From contig NZ_QUQV01000012.1 in NCBI RefSeq assembly GCF_003400205.1, forward strand, positions 1-64,000: 64,000 bases of DNA, read 5' to 3'. Numbering within the stretch: the stretch's first letter is position 1; each line of letters opens with the position of its first letter. Source of the DNA: Bacillus sp. HNG (GTDB lineage Bacteria; Bacillota; Bacilli; Bacillales; Bacillaceae_L). The notes beneath the pieces were generated by a model, which was not told the DNA's origin, did no database searches, and worked only from the letters and a program-made list of their open reading frames with translations. Positions 44,057 through 52,037 of this stretch are shown here, one piece after another. Both the position numbers and the translations under genes were made by a program.

Positions 44057-45241
44057 ATGTCTATGTCTAGAATTGCAGCAGTTGATGTTGGAAATGACTC
44101 TATAAAGGCGATCTTCGGAGAGCTAGATTACGAATTAAATATACCTAATATAATCGCTAGAGACACGGAGGATCGTCCAGTAATTGGAATAGAAGAATTA
44201 AATAGTAAGGACCCACTGGAAGGAATACATATTAAGGTTCACTCCCCTGCTTTAAAGGAAAATAACGTGATTTATCGTGTTGGCCATTTGGCGACAAAAA
44301 GCGGCAGTGCATCAGAATTGGACCCAGGGAGCAGCAAATCAGAAGAAGATCAAACATTGATTATGCTTTTTGCAACTTTGGCATTGGATGCCGTAAGTGA
44401 AGAAAACACGGCTTCTTTTCCACGTTCAAAAAATGTGATTGATGCGAATTACACGTTGGGAACAGGATTACCGCTTCGAGAAGTAAAGGAAGGAAAGGAT
44501 GCTGGATACCGATCAAAGTTAACTGGCTCCGTTCATCAGGTGGAATTTCTTGTAACACCAAGATACCAAGGGCTAAAGGTAAATATTAAATTTAATGAAG
44601 TTAAAATTTATCCTGAAGGCTTTGCCGCTTATATTAATCTGGTAATGGATAATAATTTGAAGGTAATCAATAAGGATTTAATTGATAAACGAATTTTAAT
44701 CCAAGATATTGGCGGACTCTCAACAGATATTGCGGTTATTCGAAACCGAACGGTCGATGATGATAAGGCTCAAGGCTTTAATCTTGGGGTATCTGAATCA
44801 TTGGAAGCAATTAGAGAAGAAATCCGCTCCAAGCACGGAATAGAATTAGATAGTCGCCGAGATGTAGTTGAAATTATCACAAGAAAAAATAACCGTAATC
44901 ATATTATGGTAAAGGGGAGCCGGACAAGTGTTCATGACATAACAGATCGAATTCTGCTCGAATTAGCGAAAAAGCAATATCGGTTACTCCGCAATGTATG
45001 GTTAAAAAACTCGCAAACGGAAATTTGCTATTTTGTTGGTGGCGGGTCCATTGTATTAAAGGATTATATCAAAACATTAAATAATAATCTTGATGGCTAT
45101 AATATTGAATTCTTTGAAGATGAAAAAGAGAGCATTTGGATGATGGCGAACGCTTATTATAAGCTTATAACGGATTTTGTAAGGAAGAATGAGAAGCAAA
45201 AGGTATCACAAGAGCCGGTGAAAGAACCAGTAAAGAAGTAG
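44057..45241 (+). CDS. parM: ParM/StbA-family actin-like ATPase
   Basis: This 394-residue protein has the actin fold motifs: phosphate 1 AAVDVGNDSIKA (about residues 7-18), phosphate 2 QDIGGLSTDIAVI (about 217-229) and the adenosine motif FVGGGS (about 331-336). The length and motifs fit plasmid ParM/Alp7A-type proteins that form dynamic filaments to segregate DNA. The C terminus is Lys/Pro/Glu rich. It lies directly after a repeat array and before a small DNA-binding protein gene, and proBA is immediately upstream, so the locus is chromosomal. The start ATG follows AAGGGATG. Confidence 0.9.
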   Translation: MSMSRIAAVDVGNDSIKAIFGELDYELNIPNIIARDTEDRPVIGIEELNSKDPLEGIHIKVHSPALKENNVIYRVGHLATKSGSASELDPGSSKSEEDQTLIMLFATLALDAVSEENTASFPRSKNVIDANYTLGTGLPLREVKEGKDAGYRSKLTGSVHQVEFLVTPRYQGLKVNIKFNEVKIYPEGFAAYINLVMDNNLKVINKDLIDKRILIQDIGGLSTDIAVIRNRTVDDDKAQGFNLGVSESLEAIREEIRSKHGIELDSRRDVVEIITRKNNRNHIMVKGSRTSVHDITDRILLELAKKQYRLLRNVWLKNSQTEICYFVGGGSIVLKDYIKTLNNNLDGYNIEFFEDEKESIWMMANAYYKLITDFVRKNEKQKVSQEPVKEPVKK

Positions 45242-45255
45242 AATAAGGTGATTCT

Positions 45256-45840
45256 ATGAAAAAGTCTACCTCAACCGAGGTGAAAAGGGGCCAAGCGATA
45301 TCATTTCGCGTACCATCCGATACACCTGATCATTTATTAAAGCATCTACAAAAATTAAAGGAAACAGAGCGAAGAAATTTTTCAAGTAAAATTGCCGAGT
45401 TCGTCATGCAAGGTGTTGGTCAGTCCTACTCAAAGGAGAGAGAAGTCATTACGGTTCCACTCCCTCATACATTAAGTAAATCGCAGCGGAACTGGCTAAA
45501 GCATGAGCACTCCGAGGCCTTACTTGGAAGTATCATTTATCATCTCTTATCAGATCCAGTTCGTGCAACAGCGCTACTTGCTTCGTTAAATAGCAATTCC
45601 TTGGATCTAGACGAGGCTTTGTACCTTCAAGAGGAAGTTGCGACTAATGAGATGCAAATTGCAGCTTCACAGGAGGATGAAACTACCTCTATTAATGATA
45701 GTGATACGTTCGAGGATGATTTAAATCAATTTAACTGGGAAACAGCAAAGCAAGATAACCAAATTGAAGAAGAAAAGGATGAGGATGTATCCGATTTAGA
45801 CAGCCTATTAGGAGATTTCCTTTCTGCAATGAATAAGTAA
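45256..45840 (+). CDS. parR: ParR-like ribbon-helix-helix DNA-binding protein
   Basis: This 194-residue protein resembles ParR adaptors. An N-terminal ribbon-helix-helix is visible: beta strand AISFRVPSDT (about residues 14-23), helix LLKHLQKLKE, then RRNFSSKIAEFVMQGV. A middle helical region (about 65-120) follows, then a strongly acidic tail (about 125-180). The C terminus, SDLDSLLGDFLSAMNK, is a short amphipathic helix, the kind that binds the actin filament end in ParR. It begins 15 bases after parM and ends at a terminator. The call is by position and fold; ParR proteins share little sequence. Confidence 0.75.
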   Translation: MKKSTSTEVKRGQAISFRVPSDTPDHLLKHLQKLKETERRNFSSKIAEFVMQGVGQSYSKEREVITVPLPHTLSKSQRNWLKHEHSEALLGSIIYHLLSDPVRATALLASLNSNSLDLDEALYLQEEVATNEMQIAASQEDETTSINDSDTFEDDLNQFNWETAKQDNQIEEEKDEDVSDLDSLLGDFLSAMNK

Positions 45841-45841
45841 A

Positions 45842-45894
45842 AAAAGGGGCAGTTCTTCGTTACTTTAAGGTGACGTGGGACTGTCCCCTTTTAA
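45842..45894 (+). terminator. Terminator of the parM-parR operon
   Basis: AAAAGGGGCAGT (45842-45853) pairs with ACTGTCCCCTTTT (45880-45892), just after the parR-like stop at 45840. Confidence 0.82.
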
Positions 45895-45952
45895 AATGGC
45901 TTTGGTAAAGGTATCATAAGTAAAAAGTAGGTAAGAGATAAGGATGGAGATC

Positions 45953-47149
45953 ATGGGAACGGAATTGAATATACAGGTAAAATCAAATCTTGTGAAAAAG
46001 TATAGGGAAGGATACCCTTTGATTACAAAGCAAGTAATGAATAACATCGGTTCTTTGGAAGAAGGTGTACTTATTAACCTTGTTGATGAACATGATGCAT
46101 TTATAGGTAAGGGCTATTACGGTAAGCAAAATAAAGGGTATGGTTGGGTGCTCACGAGGAACAAGGATGAAAAGATTGACCAATCGTTTTTCGAAAGGAA
46201 GCTTAAATCAGCCCTAGATAAAAGAAGGTCTTTTTTTCAAGATAAGGAAACGAACGCCTTTCGAGTATTTAATGGAGAAGGGGACGGAATCGGTGGCTTT
46301 ACCATTGACTATTTTGATGGTTATTACTTAATTAATTGGTACAGCAAAGGAATTTATACATATTTCGACCATGTGCTTACCTCACTAAAAAATCTTGTTC
46401 AGTATAAAGCGATTTACCAGAAAAAAAGGTTTCGTGGAGATGAGAAATTTGTTGAGGAAGACGGGTTTGTGGCGGGTGAAAGAGGCCAATTCCCGATTCT
46501 TGTAAAAGAGAACGGGGTTCATTTTGCTGTATATTTTAATGAGGAAGCGATGGTTGGGGTATTTCTCGACCAGCGGGATGTAAGAAGAACCATTCGTGAT
46601 AAATATGCAAAAGGGAAAACCGTATTAAATACCTTTTCTTATACCGGGGCATTTTCTGTTTTTGCGGCATTGGGTGGGGCTGCAAAGACAACCAGTGTTG
46701 ATCTGGCTAATCGTAGTTTACCAAAGACGATTGAGCAGTTTAGTGTAAACGGCATTGATTATGAAGCCCATGATATTATCGTGGAAGATGTTTTCCATTA
46801 TTTTAAATATGCGGGTAAAAAAGGTTTGAAATTTGATATGGTAATCCTTGATCCCCCAAGCTTTGCGAGGTCAAAGAAGTTTACCTTCAGTGCCGAAAAA
46901 GATTATAAGAATCTCTTGAAGGAAGCAATTGCGATAACGGAGAAGAATGGGGTCATTGTCGCTTCAACAAATAGTGCGTCATTTGATATGAAAAAATTTA
47001 AAGGTTTTATTGATATGGCATTTAAGGAAAGTAACAGCAAATATAAAATGGTCGAAGAATTTTCATTACCTCGGGATTTCCAAACCATTAGGGAGTTTAA
47101 AGAAGGAAATTATCTTAAGGTTGTGTTTATCGAAAAGCTGAATGGTTAG
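45953..47149 (+). CDS. Class I SAM-dependent rRNA methyltransferase (RlmI-like)
   Basis: This protein of about 398 residues has an N-terminal PUA-like domain (about residues 8-75), a middle domain and a C-terminal Rossmann methyltransferase with TFSYTGAFSVFAALGG (SAM motif I, about 222-237) and VILDPPSFARSK (motif IV, about 299-310). The order and DPPSFARSK motif match RlmI/YccW-type enzymes, which methylate a cytosine of 23S rRNA. The RNA target here is inferred. The ATG at 45953 is favoured (AAGG and GGAG just upstream); an in-frame ATG at 45944 abuts the site. Confidence 0.88.
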   Translation: MGTELNIQVKSNLVKKYREGYPLITKQVMNNIGSLEEGVLINLVDEHDAFIGKGYYGKQNKGYGWVLTRNKDEKIDQSFFERKLKSALDKRRSFFQDKETNAFRVFNGEGDGIGGFTIDYFDGYYLINWYSKGIYTYFDHVLTSLKNLVQYKAIYQKKRFRGDEKFVEEDGFVAGERGQFPILVKENGVHFAVYFNEEAMVGVFLDQRDVRRTIRDKYAKGKTVLNTFSYTGAFSVFAALGGAAKTTSVDLANRSLPKTIEQFSVNGIDYEAHDIIVEDVFHYFKYAGKKGLKFDMVILDPPSFARSKKFTFSAEKDYKNLLKEAIAITEKNGVIVASTNSASFDMKKFKGFIDMAFKESNSKYKMVEEFSLPRDFQTIREFKEGNYLKVVFIEKLNG

Positions 47150-47193
47150 ATGAAGTAATCTGGTTCCGGGAAATTAAAGATATTTTGAAAAAA

Positions 47194-47235
47194 GGGATGG
47201 TTATTTTGCTTTGATGCAGAATAGCCATCCCCATT
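47194..47235. terminator. Bidirectional terminator
   Basis: GGGATGGTTATT (47194-47205) pairs with AATAGCCATCCC (47220-47231). It serves the converging methyltransferase and ThDP-enzyme genes. Confidence 0.8.
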
Positions 47236-47243
47236 TTGTTCTA

Positions 47244-48833
47244 TTAACTTGGCATTTGAATTTCGATCAGTAAAAGTTCTTCATCGCTATTCATTGCTTC
47301 CTTCAAAATTTGGTCGAACTCATTCAAATGAGTCGGTCTAACTCCCTTTACCCCAAAGCTTTCAGCAAGTTTCAGAAAGTCGGGATTCCCAAAGTTGGCT
47401 CCGAAGCTGTGATAAAACTTTTCCTTCATCATTTGTTCCTCTAATTTTAACGTCAAATTATTTAACACAATCACAATAATCGATAACCCTAATCGATTGG
47501 CAGTCTCTAACTCTGAAATATTCATTAAAGCTCCTCCATCTCCAGTAATACAAATAACGGGAGCATCTGGGCATGCTAGTTTGGCACCGATGGAGCCAGG
47601 TAAGGCAATCCCCATTGAGGCTAATCCATTTGAGATAATAAGTCGACCAGCTTGTTTTGGTTGATACGTGCGGGCGATAGCTAGCTTATGGGCCCCAACA
47701 TCAGAGACCACAATGGTCTTTTCTGTTGAATGAGATTCGATAATGGTAAGAATATTCTCGATGGAAAGAGCTTGTTTTCCTTTTACATCTTGATTGATTT
47801 GATAGATTGTTTCCATTCGTTCTTTTAGATTACCAGTGGGTACCCATTGTTTTGATGGAAGTTCCAGTTGAGTTAGTGCCTGTAATGTCTCATTTAAGTC
47901 TCCAATTAATTCTGCTTTTACAGGGTAGTATTCATCCATTTCAGCCGGGAGTGGGTCGAGATGCAAAATTGGACATTTCTTTTTATTCCAATCCATAGCC
48001 GGTTTCTCAATTACATCATACCCAATGACAATAAGTAAGTCCGATTCATCTATTAAAGGTAAAGCTTCATCCTTCTTCATTAACCCAAATGTGAAATAAT
48101 TAAGTGGGTGGTCTTTGGGCAAAATTCCTTTTGCCATAAAACTGTGAATAACCGGTGATTGAAGTTGTTCAACAAATTTATGGAGTTCTGCCATAGCGTC
48201 TTGTCTTACTACCCCGTTTCCTACGATTATAACCGGCTTTTGGCTCTGTTCTATTAAAATCCGTGCGGCTTCCATTGCTTCTACAGTAGGTTTACTTTTT
48301 GGGATAGGTATAACCGGTAATGGCTGGGAAGCACTGTTTTCTGGTGCTAGATTTTCTGGCAATTCAATTAAGACGGCGCCTGGCTTTTCCATTTGAGCTT
48401 CCCTAAAACCCCTGCGGATTATTTTAGGTATGGTTTTTGAATCCTTAATTTGAACGCTCCATTTTGTGGCAGGTTCAAACATTTTCACGATATCAAGATA
48501 TTGATGGGACTCCTTATGTTGTCTTTCAAAGCCTGCTTGTCCCGTAATCGCGACAACCGGCGAATGGTCAAGAGTAGCACTTGCTATTCCAGTTATCAGA
48601 TTGGTAGCACCTGGTCCTAGTGTCGCCAGGCAAACACCAGCCTTTTTGGATAATCTTCCATAAACGTCAGCCATAAAAGCTGCTCCTTGTTCATGACGTA
48701 CATTGATATACGTAATTTGTTTTGATTTTGATAACGAATTCATGAGATCAAGCGTTTCTTTTCCCATGATGCCAAACACATACTCAACACCCTCATTTTC
48801 CAAGCAATCTATAAGTAGATCAGTTGCTTTCAT
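47244..48833 (-). CDS. Acetolactate synthase-like ThDP-dependent enzyme
   Basis: This 529-residue protein of the acetolactate synthase/acetohydroxyacid synthase large-subunit family has the catalytic Glu in RHEQGAAFMADVYGR (about residue 49), the FAD/phosphate loop TLGPGATNL, the CoA-like middle domain and the ThDP/Mg motif GDGGALMNISELETA (about 431-445, GDGG..N). It may make acetolactate (AlsS role), but no AlsD decarboxylase or IlvN subunit is adjacent, so related functions such as glyoxylate carboligase or pyruvate oxidase remain possible. The ATG at 48833 follows AAAGGATG; upstream in-frame codons to 48905 lack sites. Confidence 0.85.
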   Translation of the reverse strand: MKATDLLIDCLENEGVEYVFGIMGKETLDLMNSLSKSKQITYINVRHEQGAAFMADVYGRLSKKAGVCLATLGPGATNLITGIASATLDHSPVVAITGQAGFERQHKESHQYLDIVKMFEPATKWSVQIKDSKTIPKIIRRGFREAQMEKPGAVLIELPENLAPENSASQPLPVIPIPKSKPTVEAMEAARILIEQSQKPVIIVGNGVVRQDAMAELHKFVEQLQSPVIHSFMAKGILPKDHPLNYFTFGLMKKDEALPLIDESDLLIVIGYDVIEKPAMDWNKKKCPILHLDPLPAEMDEYYPVKAELIGDLNETLQALTQLELPSKQWVPTGNLKERMETIYQINQDVKGKQALSIENILTIIESHSTEKTIVVSDVGAHKLAIARTYQPKQAGRLIISNGLASMGIALPGSIGAKLACPDAPVICITGDGGALMNISELETANRLGLSIIVIVLNNLTLKLEEQMMKEKFYHSFGANFGNPDFLKLAESFGVKGVRPTHLNEFDQILKEAMNSDEELLLIEIQMPS

Positions 48834-48981
48834 TGAACTCATCCTTTCGAACCTCATTTTCCTTATCTTTCTCCTAGAATCAATTAAAAAACAATTTTTC
48901 TTCATCTTCTTTGAATGATTTCCACAATTAATTGTAAAATGGGGATATGCAGTAAATAGTTGGAAGAAGGAGGCGGTTTGA

Positions 48982-49824
48982 GTGGATTATGTCGTGAATA
49001 AGGAATGGCTTGTTGATCAACTACAAAACAAGGATGTAAAAATAGTCGATTGCCGGTTTGCATTAGGAAATCCAACCCAAGGGGAACAGCTTTATCAGGA
49101 AAGTCATATTCCAGGGGCCTTTTATTTTGATTTAGAACAGCAGATGTCCGCGCCTGTATCAGTGCATGGGGGAAGACATCCACTTCCAGATATGGAGCAG
49201 TTTAAGTATGAAATTGAGAAGGCAGGAATCGACCATTCAAAAATAGTCGTTGCCTACGATGGTGGCGAGGGGCAGTTTGCATCTCGCTTTTGGTGGCTGC
49301 TAACCTATCTTGGTCATGACAAAGTATATGTGTTAAACGAAGGTTTTAAGGGCTGGGTTGAAGCGGAATACCCGATGACGAAGGAGGTACCGAAAGGAGA
49401 ACCTGCTTCATTTGAAGTTCGTATCCGTGAAGACATGCTGGCTTCTTATGAGGAAGTAAAGGAAATTGTTAAGCAGAAGAAAAAATCTCCCGTTTTAATA
49501 GATTCTAGGGATGAAAGTCGCTACTTAGGGGAGGTTGAACCGATAGACCGAATTGCGGGGCATATTCCAGGGGCGATTAATAAGTGCTGGGTAGAAGGTA
49601 TGGAGCAAGGTATCTTTAAAAATAGCAACGAACAGAAAAAGAGATTTGCAGACCTTAACAAGGAAGATGAGATCATCGTTTATTGCGGCTCGGGTGTAAC
49701 AGCGACTCCGAATTTTATTGCCTTAAAAATGGCAGGATTTAAACATGTAAGATTATATGCAGGAAGCTATAGTGATTGGGTTTCTTATGAGGAGAATCCA
49801 GTAGCAAAAGGGATAGAGGGTTAA
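48982..49824 (+). CDS. sseA: Sulfurtransferase, two rhodanese domains (SseA-like)
   Basis: This 280-residue protein has an inactive N-terminal rhodanese domain (about residues 1-125) and an active C-terminal one (about 150-275) with the catalytic loop YCGSGVTA (Cys about 235). The CGSGVTA loop is that of 3-mercaptopyruvate sulfurtransferases. It transfers sulfur to a thiol acceptor in the cytoplasm. It starts at GTG, with AAGGAGG upstream. The YiaK-like gene begins 26 bases after it, so it may be co-transcribed, although the two functions have no evident link. Confidence 0.9.
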   Translation: MDYVVNKEWLVDQLQNKDVKIVDCRFALGNPTQGEQLYQESHIPGAFYFDLEQQMSAPVSVHGGRHPLPDMEQFKYEIEKAGIDHSKIVVAYDGGEGQFASRFWWLLTYLGHDKVYVLNEGFKGWVEAEYPMTKEVPKGEPASFEVRIREDMLASYEEVKEIVKQKKKSPVLIDSRDESRYLGEVEPIDRIAGHIPGAINKCWVEGMEQGIFKNSNEQKKRFADLNKEDEIIVYCGSGVTATPNFIALKMAGFKHVRLYAGSYSDWVSYEENPVAKGIEG

Positions 49825-49849
49825 TATTTTGGCAAGGGGAGCAGTGGAC

Positions 49850-50851
49850 ATGCGTGTACCTTATGATGAATTGAAAAGTGAATTTAAAAGGGTGCTTTTA
49901 AATAGAGGTTTTGAAGAGGATACGGCAGAGACGGCAGCATCCATTATCGCCGATAATAGCCGTGATGGCGTCTATTCACATGGGTTGAACAGGTTTCCCT
50001 CTATTGTGCAGGCGATAGACGAAGGTTCGATTAAACCAAATGTGCGTCCTGAAAAACGAAATGGGATTGGCGCGCTTGAGCAATGGGATGGGCAACTGGG
50101 CTTTGGTCCAATCAATGCAACAATCGCAATGGAAAGAGCGGTTGAACTAGCTAGGGAATTTGGCATCGGTTGTGTTGCCTTGAGCAACACAAACCATTGG
50201 CTTCGGGGCGGTACATATGGATTGAAGGCAGCTAATGCAGGCTGTATTGGTATTTGTATGACGAACACTTTTCCTAATATGCCACCTTGGGGTGGAACTG
50301 AAAAGCGAATTGGAAATAATCCGTTGATTATATCCATCCCAAAAAAAAATGGTGAACATGTTTTGTTAGACATGGCACAATCTCTATTCTCATACGGGAA
50401 GCTGCAAACCTATTCGTTAGCAGGAGAGAAACTACCTTTTGATGGAGGATATGATACAGCGGGTATTCTTACGAATGACCCAGACGCTATTTTAAACGGC
50501 GGCGAGATTCTTCCAGCTGGTTTTTGGAAAGGCTCAGGGCTTTCAATAGCGATTGATATGGTGGTTTCGGCCTTATCTATAGGACGCTCTACTTTTGATA
50601 TGAGAATGGATAAAAGGGACGAAGGCATTTCACAAGTATTTATTGCAATTAACCCAATCGCCTATGCGGGTGAAAATTACGCTGATGCTTATATTAAGAA
50701 TATGTCTGAGTATATAAAAACTTCAACAAAAATGGACGGTGGTACAGATATACTTTACCCGGGTGAACGAACAGCAAAAGAGCGCGAGAAGAATCTTAAA
50801 GAAGGAATTCCAGTCAATGAAAAAATCTGGGAAACTGTGAAAAGGTTATAA
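49850..50851 (+). CDS. 2,3-Diketogulonate reductase-like (YiaK/DlgD, Ldh_2 family)
   Basis: This 333-residue Ldh_2-family NAD(P)H oxidoreductase closely resembles E. coli YiaK: DGVYSHGLNRFP (catalytic His near residue 44), NTNHWLRGGTYG (about 117-128), MPPWGG and LPFDGGYD. YiaK reduces 2,3-diketo-L-gulonate to 3-keto-L-gulonate. The reverse oxidation of an alpha-hydroxyacid is typical of the wider family. The ATG at 49850 follows AAGGGGAG. Neither yiaL- nor yiaMNO-like genes are nearby, so the ascorbate pathway is not established here. Confidence 0.85.
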   Translation: MRVPYDELKSEFKRVLLNRGFEEDTAETAASIIADNSRDGVYSHGLNRFPSIVQAIDEGSIKPNVRPEKRNGIGALEQWDGQLGFGPINATIAMERAVELAREFGIGCVALSNTNHWLRGGTYGLKAANAGCIGICMTNTFPNMPPWGGTEKRIGNNPLIISIPKKNGEHVLLDMAQSLFSYGKLQTYSLAGEKLPFDGGYDTAGILTNDPDAILNGGEILPAGFWKGSGLSIAIDMVVSALSIGRSTFDMRMDKRDEGISQVFIAINPIAYAGENYADAYIKNMSEYIKTSTKMDGGTDILYPGERTAKEREKNLKEGIPVNEKIWETVKRL

Positions 50852-50860
50852 GAAGAGTAG

Positions 50861-50890
50861 GGGCTTTCCATTTGGAGAGCTCTTTTTGTG
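50861..50890 (+). terminator. Terminator of the rhodanese-YiaK unit
   Basis: GGGCTTTCC (50861-50869) pairs with GGAGAGCTC (50874-50882), with two G-U pairs, followed by TTTTT. Confidence 0.78.
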
Positions 50891-51024
50891 TTATTGTACA
50901 AAATTTTAAAAGTGGAAAAACGTTCCTAATTTTAATAAAAAAAACGGTCTAACATGATGACGCTTCCACCATTCATAAAGTATAATTCAAATAATAAAAG
51001 ATTATCGGGCGGGTGAATGGTAGG

Positions 51025-51951
51025 GTGAAAAAAATAACAGTAGAAGACTTAGTTCGCAAGTTTTCATTAAAGGTATTGGCCGGTGAAAGTAAGTTGAAAA
51101 ATCCAATCAGCCAATCACGTGTGCATCGTCCAGGGCTAGAGTTCGTTGGCCACTTCGACTTTTTTCCAACAGAGAGGGTTCAAATTTTAGGAAAAAAAGA
51201 AGTAACGTATTTACATAAACTCACAAAAGAAGAACGTAGAATCCGGATTGGGAATGTTGTTAAGTATCATCCTCCTTGTTTTATCGTGACATGTGGGGAA
51301 GAAGGACTTACTTATTTAAAAAAGCATTGTGTCGAGCAAGGGATTCCATTGTTAGTAACGAAAGAACCTGAAATTACTTCAGACTTTATCGTAAGATTGG
51401 ATGCCTTTTTGATTAAGGAATTAGCTGAAGAAATTGCTGTCCATGGGGTTTGCATGAATGTATCTGGGATTGGCATTCTGATTCGTGGAAATTCAGGGGT
51501 TGGAAAAAGTGAGACAGCCCATACGCTAATTCGGAGAGGACACCGACTCGTAGCCGATGATATCGTTGTTTTGAAAAAGCTAAGCCCACAAACCATTCTG
51601 GGGACACATGATGAAAAGACGAAAGAATTTCTGGCTCTCCGCAGTATCGGATTATTAAATGTGGTACGCATGTACGGACGTAAAGCTTTTCAAGATGAAA
51701 CACGGATTTCTCTAGATATTCATTTAACGAAATGGGAAAAAGATGGCTTGTATAATGATTTGGATCAGGAAATTAACACCATGGAATATATGGGTGTTAA
51801 GATTCCTTCGATTGAAATCCAGCTCCAGCCTGGACGTGATGTAGCTGGTCTTATTGAGGCAGCAGCGAATAACTGGTATTTAAGGCAGCAAGGCTATAAT
51901 GCGGCAGAGGAATTCATGAGTCGAATTGAAGCCGACATTAGCCAAGAATAA
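51025..51951 (+). CDS. hprK2: HPr kinase/phosphorylase paralogue
   Basis: This protein of about 308 residues has an HprK N-terminal domain (about residues 1-125) and a C-terminal kinase domain with Walker A RGNSGVGKSET (about 150-160), the AVHGV histidine (about 134) and VADDIVVL. The HprK signature block is altered: LRSIGLLNVVRMYG replaces the usual IRGLGIINV..LFG, with Ser in place of the first Gly. It is not in the usual hprK-lgt-ppaX neighbourhood, so it is a paralogue, target unknown. The GTG at 51025 aligns with normal HprK starts and has GGCGGGTGA eight bases before; a GTG at 51013 has no site. Confidence 0.85.
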   Translation: MKKITVEDLVRKFSLKVLAGESKLKNPISQSRVHRPGLEFVGHFDFFPTERVQILGKKEVTYLHKLTKEERRIRIGNVVKYHPPCFIVTCGEEGLTYLKKHCVEQGIPLLVTKEPEITSDFIVRLDAFLIKELAEEIAVHGVCMNVSGIGILIRGNSGVGKSETAHTLIRRGHRLVADDIVVLKKLSPQTILGTHDEKTKEFLALRSIGLLNVVRMYGRKAFQDETRISLDIHLTKWEKDGLYNDLDQEINTMEYMGVKIPSIEIQLQPGRDVAGLIEAAANNWYLRQQGYNAAEEFMSRIEADISQE

Positions 51952-51979
51952 GTAGTACTTCATACCATTCCAAGAGAAC

Positions 51980-52030
51980 AAATGCCAGATCCCTTTTCAC
52001 TAGCGTTATGTGAAAGGGACCTGGCATTTT
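51980..52030. terminator. Bidirectional terminator
   Basis: ATGCCAG..TCCCTTTTCAC pairs with GTGAAAGGGA..CTGGCAT between 51982 and 52027 (one bulge), with a T run on the plus side. It serves the converging hprK2 and aminotransferase genes. Confidence 0.85.
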
Positions 52031-52037
52031 ATATGAG

